A stretch of 64,000 nt of DNA, from positions 958,501 through 1,022,500 of the forward strand of contig NZ_OY787459.1 in the NCBI RefSeq assembly GCF_963678865.1, given 5' to 3'. Below, in pieces: positions 52,027 to 60,545 of the stretch. This DNA comes from Maridesulfovibrio sp. (lineage in GTDB: Bacteria; Desulfobacterota; Desulfovibrionia; Desulfovibrionales; Desulfovibrionaceae). A program made the position numbers and the translations under genes. Position 1 is the stretch's first letter. Each line of letters begins with the position of its first letter. The notes below the pieces were generated by a model. It searched no databases. It had not been told where the DNA came from and saw only the letters and a program-made list of their open reading frames with translations.

Positions 52027-52059
52027 AAAAACGCACAAGACACCCCTTGTGCGTTTTTT
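52027..52059. terminator. Bidirectional terminator
   Basis: Thirteen-base stem AAAAACGCACAAG / CTTGTGCGTTTTT with loop ACACCC, followed by T. It overlaps the stop of the DUF2867 gene and separates two convergent genes. Confidence 0.85.
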
Positions 52060-52561
52060 ATTCTGCCGCATTCCTACCCATAAAATAAACCACCAAATGA
52101 TGAAAAGGCCTGATCAGGTTGAAATATAACGGACCGGTCCAATGCCTATAATGGACGATTGTAAAGACGTGATAACGATTTAATCCTTCATGTACAGGTT
52201 CTGAGACCACGCCGATATATGCACTTAGATGTTTATCCACGGCCTCACCAATCCAGAATCTTTCGGCTTCAAAATCAACAGACTGGAAAAAATCAACCTG
52301 CCCTCCGGCCTTGAAGTCGTAGTCAGAAACCTGAAGGCCATGACCAACTAATTCATCATGCTTGAGCCCCAGTAATCCGACCAGAAGCCCCCTTATCTTG
52401 TATAAGAATTTCAACCAGCCCGGTTTATAGGAAATCAGGCGGATCAGGAAATCCTCCATATTTCGGTGACTATCAAAAGCCATGCTGTCCATATGATCGG
52501 CATTGATAATTAATTTATTGATGGGATCTACGGATTTTACGATTTCTATTGATTGTGCCAC
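52058..52561 (-). CDS. DUF2867-family protein
   Basis: Protein of 167 residues, probably DUF2867 family, which also occurs as a C-terminal domain of some nucleotide-sugar-epimerase-like proteins. Segments: VDPINKLIINADHMDSMAF, LISYKPGWLKFLYKIRGLLV, ERFWIGEAVDKHLSAYIGVV and FNLIRPFHHLVVYFM. No signal peptide is seen, and it looks monomeric and soluble with an amphipathic end. The function is unknown. Confidence 0.75.
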   Translation of the reverse strand: MAQSIEIVKSVDPINKLIINADHMDSMAFDSHRNMEDFLIRLISYKPGWLKFLYKIRGLLVGLLGLKHDELVGHGLQVSDYDFKAGGQVDFFQSVDFEAERFWIGEAVDKHLSAYIGVVSEPVHEGLNRYHVFTIVHYRHWTGPLYFNLIRPFHHLVVYFMGRNAAE

Positions 52562-52661
52562 AGATGCGCCTCCTTGAATATCCGAACTGAGAATTAGCCG
52601 ATAAATATATAATTTCTTAAATTAACAGACATATACATCAAATAATTACATAGGCAAATCT

Positions 52662-52702
52662 AAAAAAGAAAGAGCCGTCTGCGGGCAACCACAGACGGCT
52701 CT
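52662..52702 (-). terminator. Rho-independent terminator of cytochrome gene
   Basis: Minus-strand stem AGAGCCGTCTG / CAGACGGCTCT with a 10-base loop followed by TTCTTTTTT, downstream of the cytochrome c3 gene. Confidence 0.88.
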
Positions 52703-52736
52703 ATCGTACAACTTCGAAAAGTCTTGAAAATACTTT

Positions 52737-53234
52737 TTAGTTGTGTGTTCTAACCCGCTTGGGGTGACATGCGTTGTTCGCACAAGGAGCAGTGGCAATA
52801 TCAGTCTCGCCGGCCTTGTTCATCTTCACGTGACAACCACGACAGCTAACGTCGCTCTTCAGAGTGTGGAACGCCTTAAAGTAAGAATGAGGCGCAGCCT
52901 TTTGCTTCAGGTTGTCATGACAACCGGCAGAAGCACAGCCCTTGATCTGGGTTTTACCGTCCCAAGTATGGTGACACTTGGCACAGTTAACGTCCTGATG
53001 GTCAAAATGGGAGAACTTAACCGGGGTAAACCGGGTCTGATTCAACACTTCAGGGCGTTTGAATTGAAGATTAACGGGAAATCTTACAACCAGCTCTTCG
53101 GAAACAACTTCAACCTTTTTGTCGCCGGAGATGCTTGCAATCTCCTCACTGAGATTACTGGTAGCAGTTGAATACACAATAACAAGAACGGCAAAGACCA
53201 CAGCCGCTCCAACATACAGAAAATTCGTCTTCAT
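52737..53234 (-). CDS. Tetraheme class III cytochrome c3, membrane-anchored
   Basis: Cytochrome c3-family protein of 165 residues with an N-terminal hydrophobic segment (FLYVGAAVVFAVLVIVYST) that can serve as uncleaved anchor or signal. Four heme sites follow the canonical c3 pattern of alternating Cys-x2-Cys-His and Cys-x4-Cys-His: CAKCH, CASAGCH, CRGCH and CANNACH. The likely axial His comes from FSHFDHQ. The ATG at 53234 has GAGGAGG 6 bases upstream. It transfers electrons in the periplasm and is a plausible partner of the nearby [FeFe] hydrogenase, separated from hydF by a long intergenic region with its own terminator. Confidence 0.92.
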   Translation of the reverse strand: MKTNFLYVGAAVVFAVLVIVYSTATSNLSEEIASISGDKKVEVVSEELVVRFPVNLQFKRPEVLNQTRFTPVKFSHFDHQDVNCAKCHHTWDGKTQIKGCASAGCHDNLKQKAAPHSYFKAFHTLKSDVSCRGCHVKMNKAGETDIATAPCANNACHPKRVRTHN

Positions 53235-53801
53235 TCTATTCCTCCTCATGAAAGTCGTCCTTACCTACTCAAAATCAGGGATTATTTCAATAAAAATACG
53301 TAGATGTATATACTCTGCAATGCTTGAGAACAAAAGAACAAGCGACTACACAACATAGATTGAGAAAATTTTCACACAAATCACTTTTATATACAATAAA
53401 ATATAAGATCACTAAAACAACTGCATTTATCAACTCCAACAAGACACAACACAACTCAATTCATAAAAGTTATATTCAGTAAGCCATGATTTAACTTTTT
53501 TTACACTTCAAACTAAAGCATAAAACCGAAATCAATATCGCATTATTTTAATTCAGAATTAAAAAAAACTTCATATTTTTTCTAATATGACACACTACTT
53601 TTCTCTATCCTGAGTAACAGACGTTCACAGAGGACAACTTATACCCCGTCTTATATTCAAAACAATAAAAACATCACCGCAATGACCAGCCGAAAATCAT
53701 TAACCGCTAAAAACACAAATTAAAATTATGTACGACATAAGTAACAACTTTCATTGACTAGTAGCACGAATTGGTCTAAGTTATATTCAACGAAGAACAA
53801 A

Positions 53802-53888
53802 GCCTTGCTTGGGAAACACACCCCTACCTCCTGTGTTTTCCTGTTTTCTAGGGGCGCAGCCTTAAGAAACAACCTCCATCCCCAAGGC
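53802..53888. ncRNA. Pseudoknot-capable structured island, candidate RNA
   Basis: Closing helix GCCTTG 53802-53807 with CAAGGC 53883-53888. Inside, GGAAACACA 53812-53820 pairs with TGTGTTTTCC 53832-53841, with one bulge. Its loop CCCCTA 53821-53826 can pair with TAGGGG 53849-53854, making an H-type pseudoknot. The strand is not decidable because every pairing works on both. It has no recognised family. Confidence 0.3.
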
Positions 53889-53993
53889 AACCTGTTTTTC
53901 AATCCCACGGCGACTCGGACATAGCGAAAATTCTGATTCGGATGCGGGCCTGACAGCACCCAATCCATGCAGTCAGGCCCGCAGGGATACAAC

Positions 53994-54037
53994 AAAAAAA
54001 TGACCGGTGACCATCTGTAAAGACGGCTGCCGGTCAT
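53994..54037 (-). terminator. Rho-independent terminator of hyd operon
   Basis: Minus-strand stem ATGACCGG / CCGGTCAT with an inner paired segment, followed by seven T. It ends the operon that finishes with hydF. Confidence 0.87.
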
Positions 54038-54057
54038 TCCAGTCAGGCAGATAAAAT

Positions 54058-55260
54058 CTAAATATCAAAAGGCTTGATAACCCGGTCAAGCACTCCCTGC
54101 ACTTTAGATATGGCCACTCCATAATTGGTTACCGGAACTCCGTTCCGCTGACACTCTTTGATGCGGCGCAACATCTCACTGCGATTAAGCATGCATGCTC
54201 CGCAATGAATCACCAGCTTGAATCGCTCCAAATCATCCGGGAAGTCATGTCCCGAATACATAACAAAATTTATGTCCTTGCCGGTATACTGACGAATCCA
54301 ACGAGGAATCTTGACCTTACCGATGTCGTCAGCCACCGGGTGATGGGAACAGGCTTCCCCCATCAGCACGGTATCCCCGTCCTGCAAGGAATCAATCGCT
54401 GCCGCACCTTCCACGAGGCTGGCCAAATCCCCTTTGTAACGGGCAAACAAAGTTGAAAATGTGGTCAGGGGAATTTCGTCCGGGACATCCCCAGCTACGC
54501 TCATGACGACCTGAGAATCTGTTATGACCAACGCCGGATCACGCTTCATCGACATCAATGTTTCTTCAATTTCACGCTCTTTTACAGTTACCCCCACCGC
54601 ATCTCTATCAAGGATTTCCCGCAGGACCTGCACCTGCGGCAGAATCAACCGTCCTTTAGGAGCAGCAAGATCAATTGGAACAACGCAAACCACCCAATCT
54701 CCTTCATCAAACAGATCACCCGCAAGCACAGGCTCCCGTTTCATTTCTTCCGGAGCCAGATCAATTACAGCCGCTTTGACTTCGTCCACAGAAGCTGACT
54801 CGAGGGTCGACGTTCTGTAAAAAGGGATGCCTTTCCGGCGGCAATAATCCATATCCGCCTCAACCGGTTCCTTCAAATCATTTTTATTGAAGACAACCAT
54901 ATAAGGAATCTCAAGCTTGGAGACCCTGTTCATCAGCTCGACTTCATAATCCGTAAGTCCATCTTCCCCCACAACTATAAGAGCCAGATCAGTCCGCATC
55001 AGAATCTTGTTAGTAGCCTTGACACGCAATTCACCGACTTCACCTACATCATCAAGACCAGCGGTATCATAAAATGTAACTGGACCAAGTGGAAGCAACT
55101 CATAATGTTTCGGCACCGGGTCTGTTGTCGTACCGGGGTGATCGGAAACAATGGCAACATCCTGTCCGGCAATGGCGTTAATTAACGAAGACTTACCTAC
55201 GTTGCGCTTTCCAACAAGAGTAATCACCAGCCGCACGCCGCGGGGAGCCTTATTCGACAT
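54058..55260 (-). CDS. hydF: [FeFe] hydrogenase maturation GTPase HydF
   Basis: HydF of 400 residues, the scaffold on which the 2Fe subcluster is assembled before transfer to HydA. The N-terminal GTPase has G1 GKRNVGKS, G3 DTAG (VTFYDTAGLDD) and G4 NKND. The C-terminal cluster-binding part has the CxHx(46-53)HCxxC-type arrangement, with CSHHP upstream and HCGACMLNR downstream. AAGGAG is 8 bases upstream. Its start overlaps the hydE stop by 11 bases. It is the last gene of the hydrogenase operon. Confidence 0.96.
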   Translation of the reverse strand: MSNKAPRGVRLVITLVGKRNVGKSSLINAIAGQDVAIVSDHPGTTTDPVPKHYELLPLGPVTFYDTAGLDDVGEVGELRVKATNKILMRTDLALIVVGEDGLTDYEVELMNRVSKLEIPYMVVFNKNDLKEPVEADMDYCRRKGIPFYRTSTLESASVDEVKAAVIDLAPEEMKREPVLAGDLFDEGDWVVCVVPIDLAAPKGRLILPQVQVLREILDRDAVGVTVKEREIEETLMSMKRDPALVITDSQVVMSVAGDVPDEIPLTTFSTLFARYKGDLASLVEGAAAIDSLQDGDTVLMGEACSHHPVADDIGKVKIPRWIRQYTGKDINFVMYSGHDFPDDLERFKLVIHCGACMLNRSEMLRRIKECQRNGVPVTNYGVAISKVQGVLDRVIKPFDI

Positions 55261-56257
55261 TATTCATTCTCCTTACAGAACCTTTGGTAGCCGAAGGCAC
55301 AAAATCCAGTGAACGGATCAACTCTTCGGCTCGAGAAATAGTATCGGTAACATCAACTGAAATAGAATTTTTGCCCGGATAGATGTTGTAATCTCCTCGT
55401 CTGGCAACAGGTGTCACCGAAGGCATAATGACATTACAACCACGCAACAAACCTTTTGCCCGGCCTTCAGGGTCAAATGAATCAAGAGCAGAAGTTGCTG
55501 GAATATTAGAAAAGGGACTAAGCAAACGGGCTAAGGCCGTGAACCGGAACGAGAGATTGATATCTCCCGAAACGCTTGAGGAAAAAGGAGTCTCCGGGTG
55601 AGGGACAAAAGGCCCAGCCGCGAGCATATCCAACTCCAATCCAGCCAGAAAAATCAAATCATCAGCCAACTGCTCCACGCTGTAATCCGGCAGCCCTACA
55701 ATGATCCCGGAACCGACCTCATAACCAATTTCCTGTACTGAGCGAAGCAAGGTAATGCGATCATGGAATTTTTCTCCGCACCTTATTTTGGCATAAATAT
55801 CCGGGGCGGTTGTTTCCAATTTAATAAGGCAGCGGTCAGCTCCGCAATTAAACCAATGCTCATATTCTCCAATACTGCGGTCTCCCAAAGAAAGAGTCAC
55901 CGCCACATCATATGAATCCTTGATCCTGCGGATAATTTCCTCAATCTGCAGGGTGGAATAGCTGAAATCGTCTCCGGATTGCAGCACAATTGTGCGCGCC
56001 CCTGCTTCAGCTGCCTGACAAGCGGAAGCGACAATGGAATCCACATCCATTCTATAACGATTTACATTTGAATTCGGGGCTCTCAACCCGCAGTAATTAC
56101 ATTTTTTATTACAAACATTGGAAAATTCGACAATGGCCCGCAGATAGACCTCCCTGCCAAAAACATTACCCCGGACACTGTCTGCTAATGAAAACAACTC
56201 TTCATCATCGCCGCCGTTCAAATAATAAATCAATTCATCACTAGCAAGCGAAACCAT
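55250..56257 (-). CDS. hydE: [FeFe] hydrogenase maturation radical SAM HydE
   Basis: HydE of 335 residues, a radical SAM enzyme acting in synthesis of the dithiomethylamine-bridged 2Fe subcluster. The radical SAM motif is CNKKCNYCG, reached via VEFSNV. Supporting segments are LQSGDDFSYS, VTLSLGDRSIGEYEHW and GLPDYSVEQLADDL. The ATG at 56257 has AAGG 5 bases upstream; an in-frame start at 56275 is possible. It overlaps the preceding unknown gene by 17 bases and hydF by 11, so it is tightly coupled. Confidence 0.95.
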   Translation of the reverse strand: MVSLASDELIYYLNGGDDEELFSLADSVRGNVFGREVYLRAIVEFSNVCNKKCNYCGLRAPNSNVNRYRMDVDSIVASACQAAEAGARTIVLQSGDDFSYSTLQIEEIIRRIKDSYDVAVTLSLGDRSIGEYEHWFNCGADRCLIKLETTAPDIYAKIRCGEKFHDRITLLRSVQEIGYEVGSGIIVGLPDYSVEQLADDLIFLAGLELDMLAAGPFVPHPETPFSSSVSGDINLSFRFTALARLLSPFSNIPATSALDSFDPEGRAKGLLRGCNVIMPSVTPVARRGDYNIYPGKNSISVDVTDTISRAEELIRSLDFVPSATKGSVRRMNNVE

Positions 56258-56843
56258 AATCACCTTCTCCACCATCTAAGCCGCATTTCATAGCCCTTGA
56301 GCATTCACTGACCAACCTGAATGCGGCAATTTCCTCCGCATCGGCTTCGCGCGGCACCTCACCGGACTCGGCCCAGCCGAAAAGTTTCTCGACATCAGCC
56401 TCAACACACCCCCAGAATCCCTGCGGAGCATGAACACAGGCATGGGCATACTGGCCGAAGCAGATGCAATCATCCACAATCACCACCGGCAGACACGGTA
56501 AGTTATTAGCCGGGTAGACATTAACTTTTTCCGGGTAACGTCTAGCGAGTTCACTTAAAAAAAATTTTGAATAATCAAGTTCATCAACAACAGACTGCCG
56601 GGAAATACCGAACCGAAGAGCAGTTAAAAACGGCTGATCCCATCCGTTTTCCCCTCCGGGCTGTACGGCAATGACATCAAAGCGGCTGAATTCAGCCCTT
56701 GAAAATGCTTTTTCCAATCCATCAAGGTGGGGTTTGGACTTTGCAAAGGGTCCGTAAACCGATGCATGAAGTACAATCCTTCGTTTCGCCCTTGAAAACA
56801 TTGCGGGAATCCCCAACTCCCCAACTCCGCATACAAGCTTCAT
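56241..56843 (-). CDS. Unknown protein embedded in hyd maturation operon
   Basis: Protein of 200 residues that I do not recognise, placed between aspA and hydE with a 1-base gap on one side and a 17-base overlap on the other. It has no signal or obvious membrane helix. Sequence landmarks: RRIVLHASVYGPFAKSKPHL, RFDVIAVQPGGENGWDQPFL, then NNLPCLPVVIVDDCICFGQY with AHACVHAPQGFWGCVEAD. The C-terminal half is rich in Cys and His (about eight Cys), suggesting a metal or cluster site or redox role. Its location suggests a part in H-cluster assembly or its regulation. This is inference by context. Confidence 0.7.
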   Translation of the reverse strand: MKLVCGVGELGIPAMFSRAKRRIVLHASVYGPFAKSKPHLDGLEKAFSRAEFSRFDVIAVQPGGENGWDQPFLTALRFGISRQSVVDELDYSKFFLSELARRYPEKVNVYPANNLPCLPVVIVDDCICFGQYAHACVHAPQGFWGCVEADVEKLFGWAESGEVPREADAEEIAAFRLVSECSRAMKCGLDGGEGDYGFAC

Positions 56844-56844
56844 T

Positions 56845-58278
56845 TTAATTACCCCTTATCTTTTCACCCGGGGTAAACCCCTGCTTGCAAAGTCGTTGCG
56901 GAGAGAGAAGTTCATCTACTTCATCGGCATCGGCAAGACCCTGAAAAATGATCTCGTCGCGTAAAGAACGTCCCGAACTCCGGCAGGCATCAACGATCTT
57001 TTCCACACGGGAATATCCCAGAAACGGCACCAGAACGGTAGCCAGCGCATCACTCGATTCGACATGTTTCCTGCAGCGGTCTTCGTTTGCAGAAATACCC
57101 TGCACACAATTACGGGTAAAACTTCCGCTAACATTCAGCAGCAGACTCAGGGAATTGAGCAGGTTGTGCGCCAGCAACGGCATGAACTGGTTAAGCTCCA
57201 ACTGCCCCATGGACGCAGCCAAGGTTATGGTTTGATCATTACCCATGACCTGCAAAGCCACCTGCGCAACAGATTCAGGTATGACCGGATTGACCTTTCC
57301 TGCCATAATGGATGAACCGCACTGGCGCGGAGGTAATTTCACTTCCCCGATCCCTGTTTCCGGTCCGCTGCCAAGAAGACGAAGATCGTTTGAAATCTTC
57401 ATCAGATTTGCAGCATATGATTTGAGCATGCCGGAAACTTCCACCATAGAATCAGTGTTCTGGGTGGCATCAATAAGATTTTCAGATCTTGAAACAGGCA
57501 GGCCGCAAAGATTCTTCAATTCTCCGGCGACCTGAAGAATATATTCGCGGGGAGCGCCAAGGCCTGTACCGATAGCAGTTCCGCCTAGATTAACTTTCTT
57601 TATCCTTTCCCGGCATTTGAAAAGCCTCCAGCGGTCACGGGCCACTGCATCGGAAAAGGCGCCGAAAGTCATCCCCAAGGTCATGGGGACAGCATCCATC
57701 AGCTGCGTCCGACCGACTTTTACAATTCGTGAAAATTCACTCTCTTTTGCCTGTAATACTTCTTGGAGCTTTGAGACCTCTTTTTCAAGATCAACAAGCA
57801 AGGTAAAGACAGCAACTTTTAAAGCCGTAGGATAAACATCGTTGGTGGACTGATGCATGTTTACATGCTCAACAGGGTGGACCAGCCCGTAATCACCAAA
57901 TTCACCACCTAGAATCTCAACAGCCCGATTGGCGATAACTTCGTTCAGATTCATATTGGTGGAAGTTCCAGCCCCGCCCTGATAGGGATCGACCATTATA
58001 CTGTCATTCAATTTACCGGAGGAAACATCCCTGCAGGCCGCTATAACCGCCCTTCCAGTACTCTCATCCAGATACCCCAGCTTCATATTCACTGCGGCAC
58101 AGGCTTCTTTCACCTGCGCAAAGGCCCGAATGAACCGTTCATGCAAACGCTGACCGGAAAGCGGGAAATTAAGCATAGCCCGCCGGGTATGAATACCGTA
58201 ATACGCGTCAGCGGGAATTTTCATTTCGCCGAGCGAATCCTTCTCGATACGGAAATCATTATTTCCGGATTCAGACAT
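56845..58278 (-). CDS. aspA: Aspartate ammonia-lyase
   Basis: Fumarase/aspartase superfamily enzyme of 477 residues that deaminates aspartate to fumarate and ammonium. The family signature is GSSIMAGKVNPVIPE, preceded by MHQSTNDVYPTALK and GAGTSTNMNLNEVIANRA. The ATG at 58278 has GGAGG 4 bases upstream. Located between hydG and the unknown 200-residue gene, it could provide ammonium for the nitrogen of the dithiomethylamine bridge of the H-cluster. That role is inferred from context; aspartase rather than fumarase is favoured by the GSSIMAGKVN form and lack of FumC features. Confidence 0.9.
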   Translation of the reverse strand: MSESGNNDFRIEKDSLGEMKIPADAYYGIHTRRAMLNFPLSGQRLHERFIRAFAQVKEACAAVNMKLGYLDESTGRAVIAACRDVSSGKLNDSIMVDPYQGGAGTSTNMNLNEVIANRAVEILGGEFGDYGLVHPVEHVNMHQSTNDVYPTALKVAVFTLLVDLEKEVSKLQEVLQAKESEFSRIVKVGRTQLMDAVPMTLGMTFGAFSDAVARDRWRLFKCRERIKKVNLGGTAIGTGLGAPREYILQVAGELKNLCGLPVSRSENLIDATQNTDSMVEVSGMLKSYAANLMKISNDLRLLGSGPETGIGEVKLPPRQCGSSIMAGKVNPVIPESVAQVALQVMGNDQTITLAASMGQLELNQFMPLLAHNLLNSLSLLLNVSGSFTRNCVQGISANEDRCRKHVESSDALATVLVPFLGYSRVEKIVDACRSSGRSLRDEIIFQGLADADEVDELLSPQRLCKQGFTPGEKIRGN

Positions 58279-58296
58279 GTTTCCTCCGGAAACCAA

Positions 58297-59721
58297 TTAC
58301 AAGTAGAGATCCCGCTCGCCATTCTCCATACGGGCAAGACGGTCAGTCAGAAGCTTACGGCGCTCAGGGTCGGCATAGCTTTCAATTTCATTCCTGATAA
58401 GTTCTTCGCCAACCTTTTTAGTCTCCTCGGATGCATAGTCCTCGAGATATTCCTTAAAAGTCAGCAAGCCGTTAGGCAGGCAGAATTTCTGGATAAACCC
58501 GGTCTTGGCCAGTTCCATGAAATGTTCACCGGTTCGCCCAAGGCGATAACAGGCAGTACACCATGAAGGAACATAACCATGATCGCCGACGATGGAACGG
58601 ATGGTTTCATCAAGGGAACGGCTGTCGCCGATACAGAACTGCTGAACCTCGGGACGGTCATATTCAGGGTCACTGTAGGCACCGGGATATGTGCGTGATC
58701 CGCCTGAAATCTGGGAAACGCCTACTTCCAGCAATTCCTTACGGGTTTCCGGATTCTCTCTGGTGGACAGAATAAGTCCGGTATACGGCACAGCCAGACG
58801 CAGAACAGCTACAATTTTCTTAAAATCATGAGGAGAAGAAAGAAATGGAGGATTTAATGCCAGATCAGAATTCTGCGCGGGCTCAATGCGGGGAAAAGAG
58901 ATAGTATGCGGTCCAACTCCGCAATCGATTTCCAGTTGTCTGGCATGGTAAAGAAGGCCCATTACCTCGAAGACCGGATCATAAAGACCGAAAAGAGCAC
59001 CCATGCCCACATCATCAATACCGGCTTCCATGGCCCGATGCATGGCATAGAGACGCCAGTTGTAGTCCGTCTTGCGTCCTGCGAGATGATATTTCTTGTA
59101 CGTTTCCTGATGGTAGGTCTCGTGGAAACACTGATATGTTCCGATACCAACATCATGAAGTTTCTTAAATCCTTCAACATCCAGTGGAGCACAATTTATG
59201 TTTACCCTGCGAATTTCACCGCTCTTTCGTGAAGTTACGGAGTAAACTTCTCTAACTGTCTGAGCAATCCAATCAGCATCATATTTGGGATGCTCACCAT
59301 AAACAAGAAGAAGACGTTTATGGCCCAGATCTTCAAGGACTTCTACTTCCTTATGAATTTCTTCCGCGGTGAGTGTGCGGCGCTCGAGGTCTTTATTGGT
59401 GGCGTTAAAACCGCAGTATGCACACTGGTTGGCACACTCATTACTGACATAAAGAGGTGCAAAAAGAACCAACCTGTTACCGTAGATTCCCTTTTTGACC
59501 TCAATAGCGGCTGAAAAAATTTCGTTATCCAGATCTTTATCTTTATTCTTCAGCAAAACTGCTGCTTCAAATGGAGAAAGACCTTTTCTCTCTTTGGCCT
59601 TTGTTATTACATCACGGACAAGGGAAGGTTCCGGATTGGTGGCTTTTTCCATTTCCGACCAGATAAGCTCTTCATCAATAAATGACTTGAGACCGGTTCC
59701 AAGAGTAGCATTCTTATTCAT
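58297..59721 (-). CDS. hydG: [FeFe] hydrogenase maturation radical SAM HydG
   Basis: HydG of 474 residues, the tyrosine lyase that makes CO and CN- ligands bound to iron. The radical SAM motif is CANQCAYCG (preceded by YVSNE). The C-terminal cluster region contains CTACYRLGRTGEHFM with a further Cys in FIQKFC, required for the dangler iron cluster. Other family features: GEHPKYDADWI, FHETYHQETY and GVGPHTISFPRIEPA. It is followed by aspA at 18 bases, with the small regulator just upstream (14 bases). Confidence 0.97.
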   Translation of the reverse strand: MNKNATLGTGLKSFIDEELIWSEMEKATNPEPSLVRDVITKAKERKGLSPFEAAVLLKNKDKDLDNEIFSAAIEVKKGIYGNRLVLFAPLYVSNECANQCAYCGFNATNKDLERRTLTAEEIHKEVEVLEDLGHKRLLLVYGEHPKYDADWIAQTVREVYSVTSRKSGEIRRVNINCAPLDVEGFKKLHDVGIGTYQCFHETYHQETYKKYHLAGRKTDYNWRLYAMHRAMEAGIDDVGMGALFGLYDPVFEVMGLLYHARQLEIDCGVGPHTISFPRIEPAQNSDLALNPPFLSSPHDFKKIVAVLRLAVPYTGLILSTRENPETRKELLEVGVSQISGGSRTYPGAYSDPEYDRPEVQQFCIGDSRSLDETIRSIVGDHGYVPSWCTACYRLGRTGEHFMELAKTGFIQKFCLPNGLLTFKEYLEDYASEETKKVGEELIRNEIESYADPERRKLLTDRLARMENGERDLYL

Positions 59722-59735
59722 AATTGTATCCTTTC

Positions 59736-59978
59736 CTACACGAGAAGTGATTTTACTTTTACACCTTGAAGCATGCCCAGTTGACCGGTCAATGCTCCGA
59801 CCTCGTCCGTGGTTGCCTCGATAATTATACCGATGACATTCACGCCCTTTTCGCGGAAAGGAAGTCCCATGCGCCCTACAATTATCTCTCCATGTTCACT
59901 AAGAGTCTGGTTGACCTTAGGTGCAGATTTATATCTGTCTTTGATGGTTATCCCTATAATTCCCAAACGCTTATTCAT
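59736..59978 (-). CDS. TM1266-like [FeFe] hydrogenase system regulator
   Basis: ACT-like small protein of 80 residues, similar to TM1266-family proteins associated with [FeFe] hydrogenase loci and described as iron-only hydrogenase system regulators. It starts MNKRLGIIGITIKDRYKSAP and contains MGLPFREKGVNVIGIIIEA and a final GALTGQLGMLQGVKVKSLL. The ATG at 59978 has GGAG 8 bases upstream. The frame is open 63 codons further upstream, but those codons look non-coding. The mode of regulation is unknown. Confidence 0.85.
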   Translation of the reverse strand: MNKRLGIIGITIKDRYKSAPKVNQTLSEHGEIIVGRMGLPFREKGVNVIGIIIEATTDEVGALTGQLGMLQGVKVKSLLV

Positions 59979-60194
59979 TAAAAAGGCTCCGCAATGGTCG
60001 AAGTAAGAGAAGCAACTGACAGCTTCCGGAGCTTGCCGGGGAAACCCCTGCAGGAAGTCAGGACACACCCCTTTTCCTCGGTAATTTGCCGGTAAGAAAG
60101 ACACTGGCTGATTAATATAAACAGCCTCCAACGCTTGCGCCTGCCCTTGGGTCAGATTCATCCTCACCTCAGGTTAACGCACGCAGATTTTTTT

Positions 60195-60533
60195 TTAGAG
60201 ATTAAGCTCGATTCCCTTTTCTTTCAGGGCATTAAGCTTACTGCTACGATCATAGTAATGGGTATGCAGAAGATGATGGGATTCATGTCCACAGGGACCG
60301 TCATGCAGGAAACCGTCTTTATGATCGTAAATTTTAACAATCATGGGGTTGTCCTGAGACTTTCTGTATTTGTAGATATTCTTATTCGCATCAGCCGCAT
60401 AAACCGAGTTCTGACGACGGGCGACAAAGTCCATGACTTCCGCTGCCGCTTCTTTGGCGATATTAACGCCAAGAACCGCATAACCGGCTACCGCACCAGC
60501 GGCTTTGATGAAACTGCGTCTACTTAATTTCAT
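60195..60533 (-). CDS. hydB: Periplasmic [FeFe] hydrogenase small subunit
   Basis: Small subunit of 112 residues. It carries a twin-arginine signal (MKLSRRSFIKAAGAVAGYAV), so the folded hydrogenase is exported through Tat, with HydA carried along. The mature part includes DFVARRQNSVYAADANKNIY and a His-rich HDGPCGHESHHLLHTHYYD tail typical of Desulfovibrio HydB. It follows hydA at 12 bases. It needs tatABC; a tatA is present at 21540-21725. Confidence 0.93.
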   Translation of the reverse strand: MKLSRRSFIKAAGAVAGYAVLGVNIAKEAAAEVMDFVARRQNSVYAADANKNIYKYRKSQDNPMIVKIYDHKDGFLHDGPCGHESHHLLHTHYYDRSSKLNALKEKGIELNL

Positions 60534-60545
60534 GTCAGTTTCTCC

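Larger units (their letters stand above)
53235..54057. other. Long intergenic region with GC-rich structured island
   Basis: This 823-base gap between cytochrome c3 and hydF is AT-rich except for a GC-rich island at 53800-53984. A 12-base inverted repeat TGCGGGCCTGAC / GTCAGGCCCGCA (53943-53983) flanks a 17-base loop. The hydF terminator lies at 53994-54037. A weak T-run hairpin on the minus strand is at 53561-53589. No protein gene is supported. Confidence 0.6.

Noticed and set aside
53726..54037. Open frame of 103 codons on the minus strand
   Set aside because: It overlaps the terminator and GC-rich structured island, has low-complexity, non-protein-like composition and no ribosome site. 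Better explained as RNA or spurious.
59979..60167. N-terminal extension of the TM1266-like regulator
   Set aside because: A good ribosome site precedes the internal ATG at 59978, and the family length is about 80 residues.
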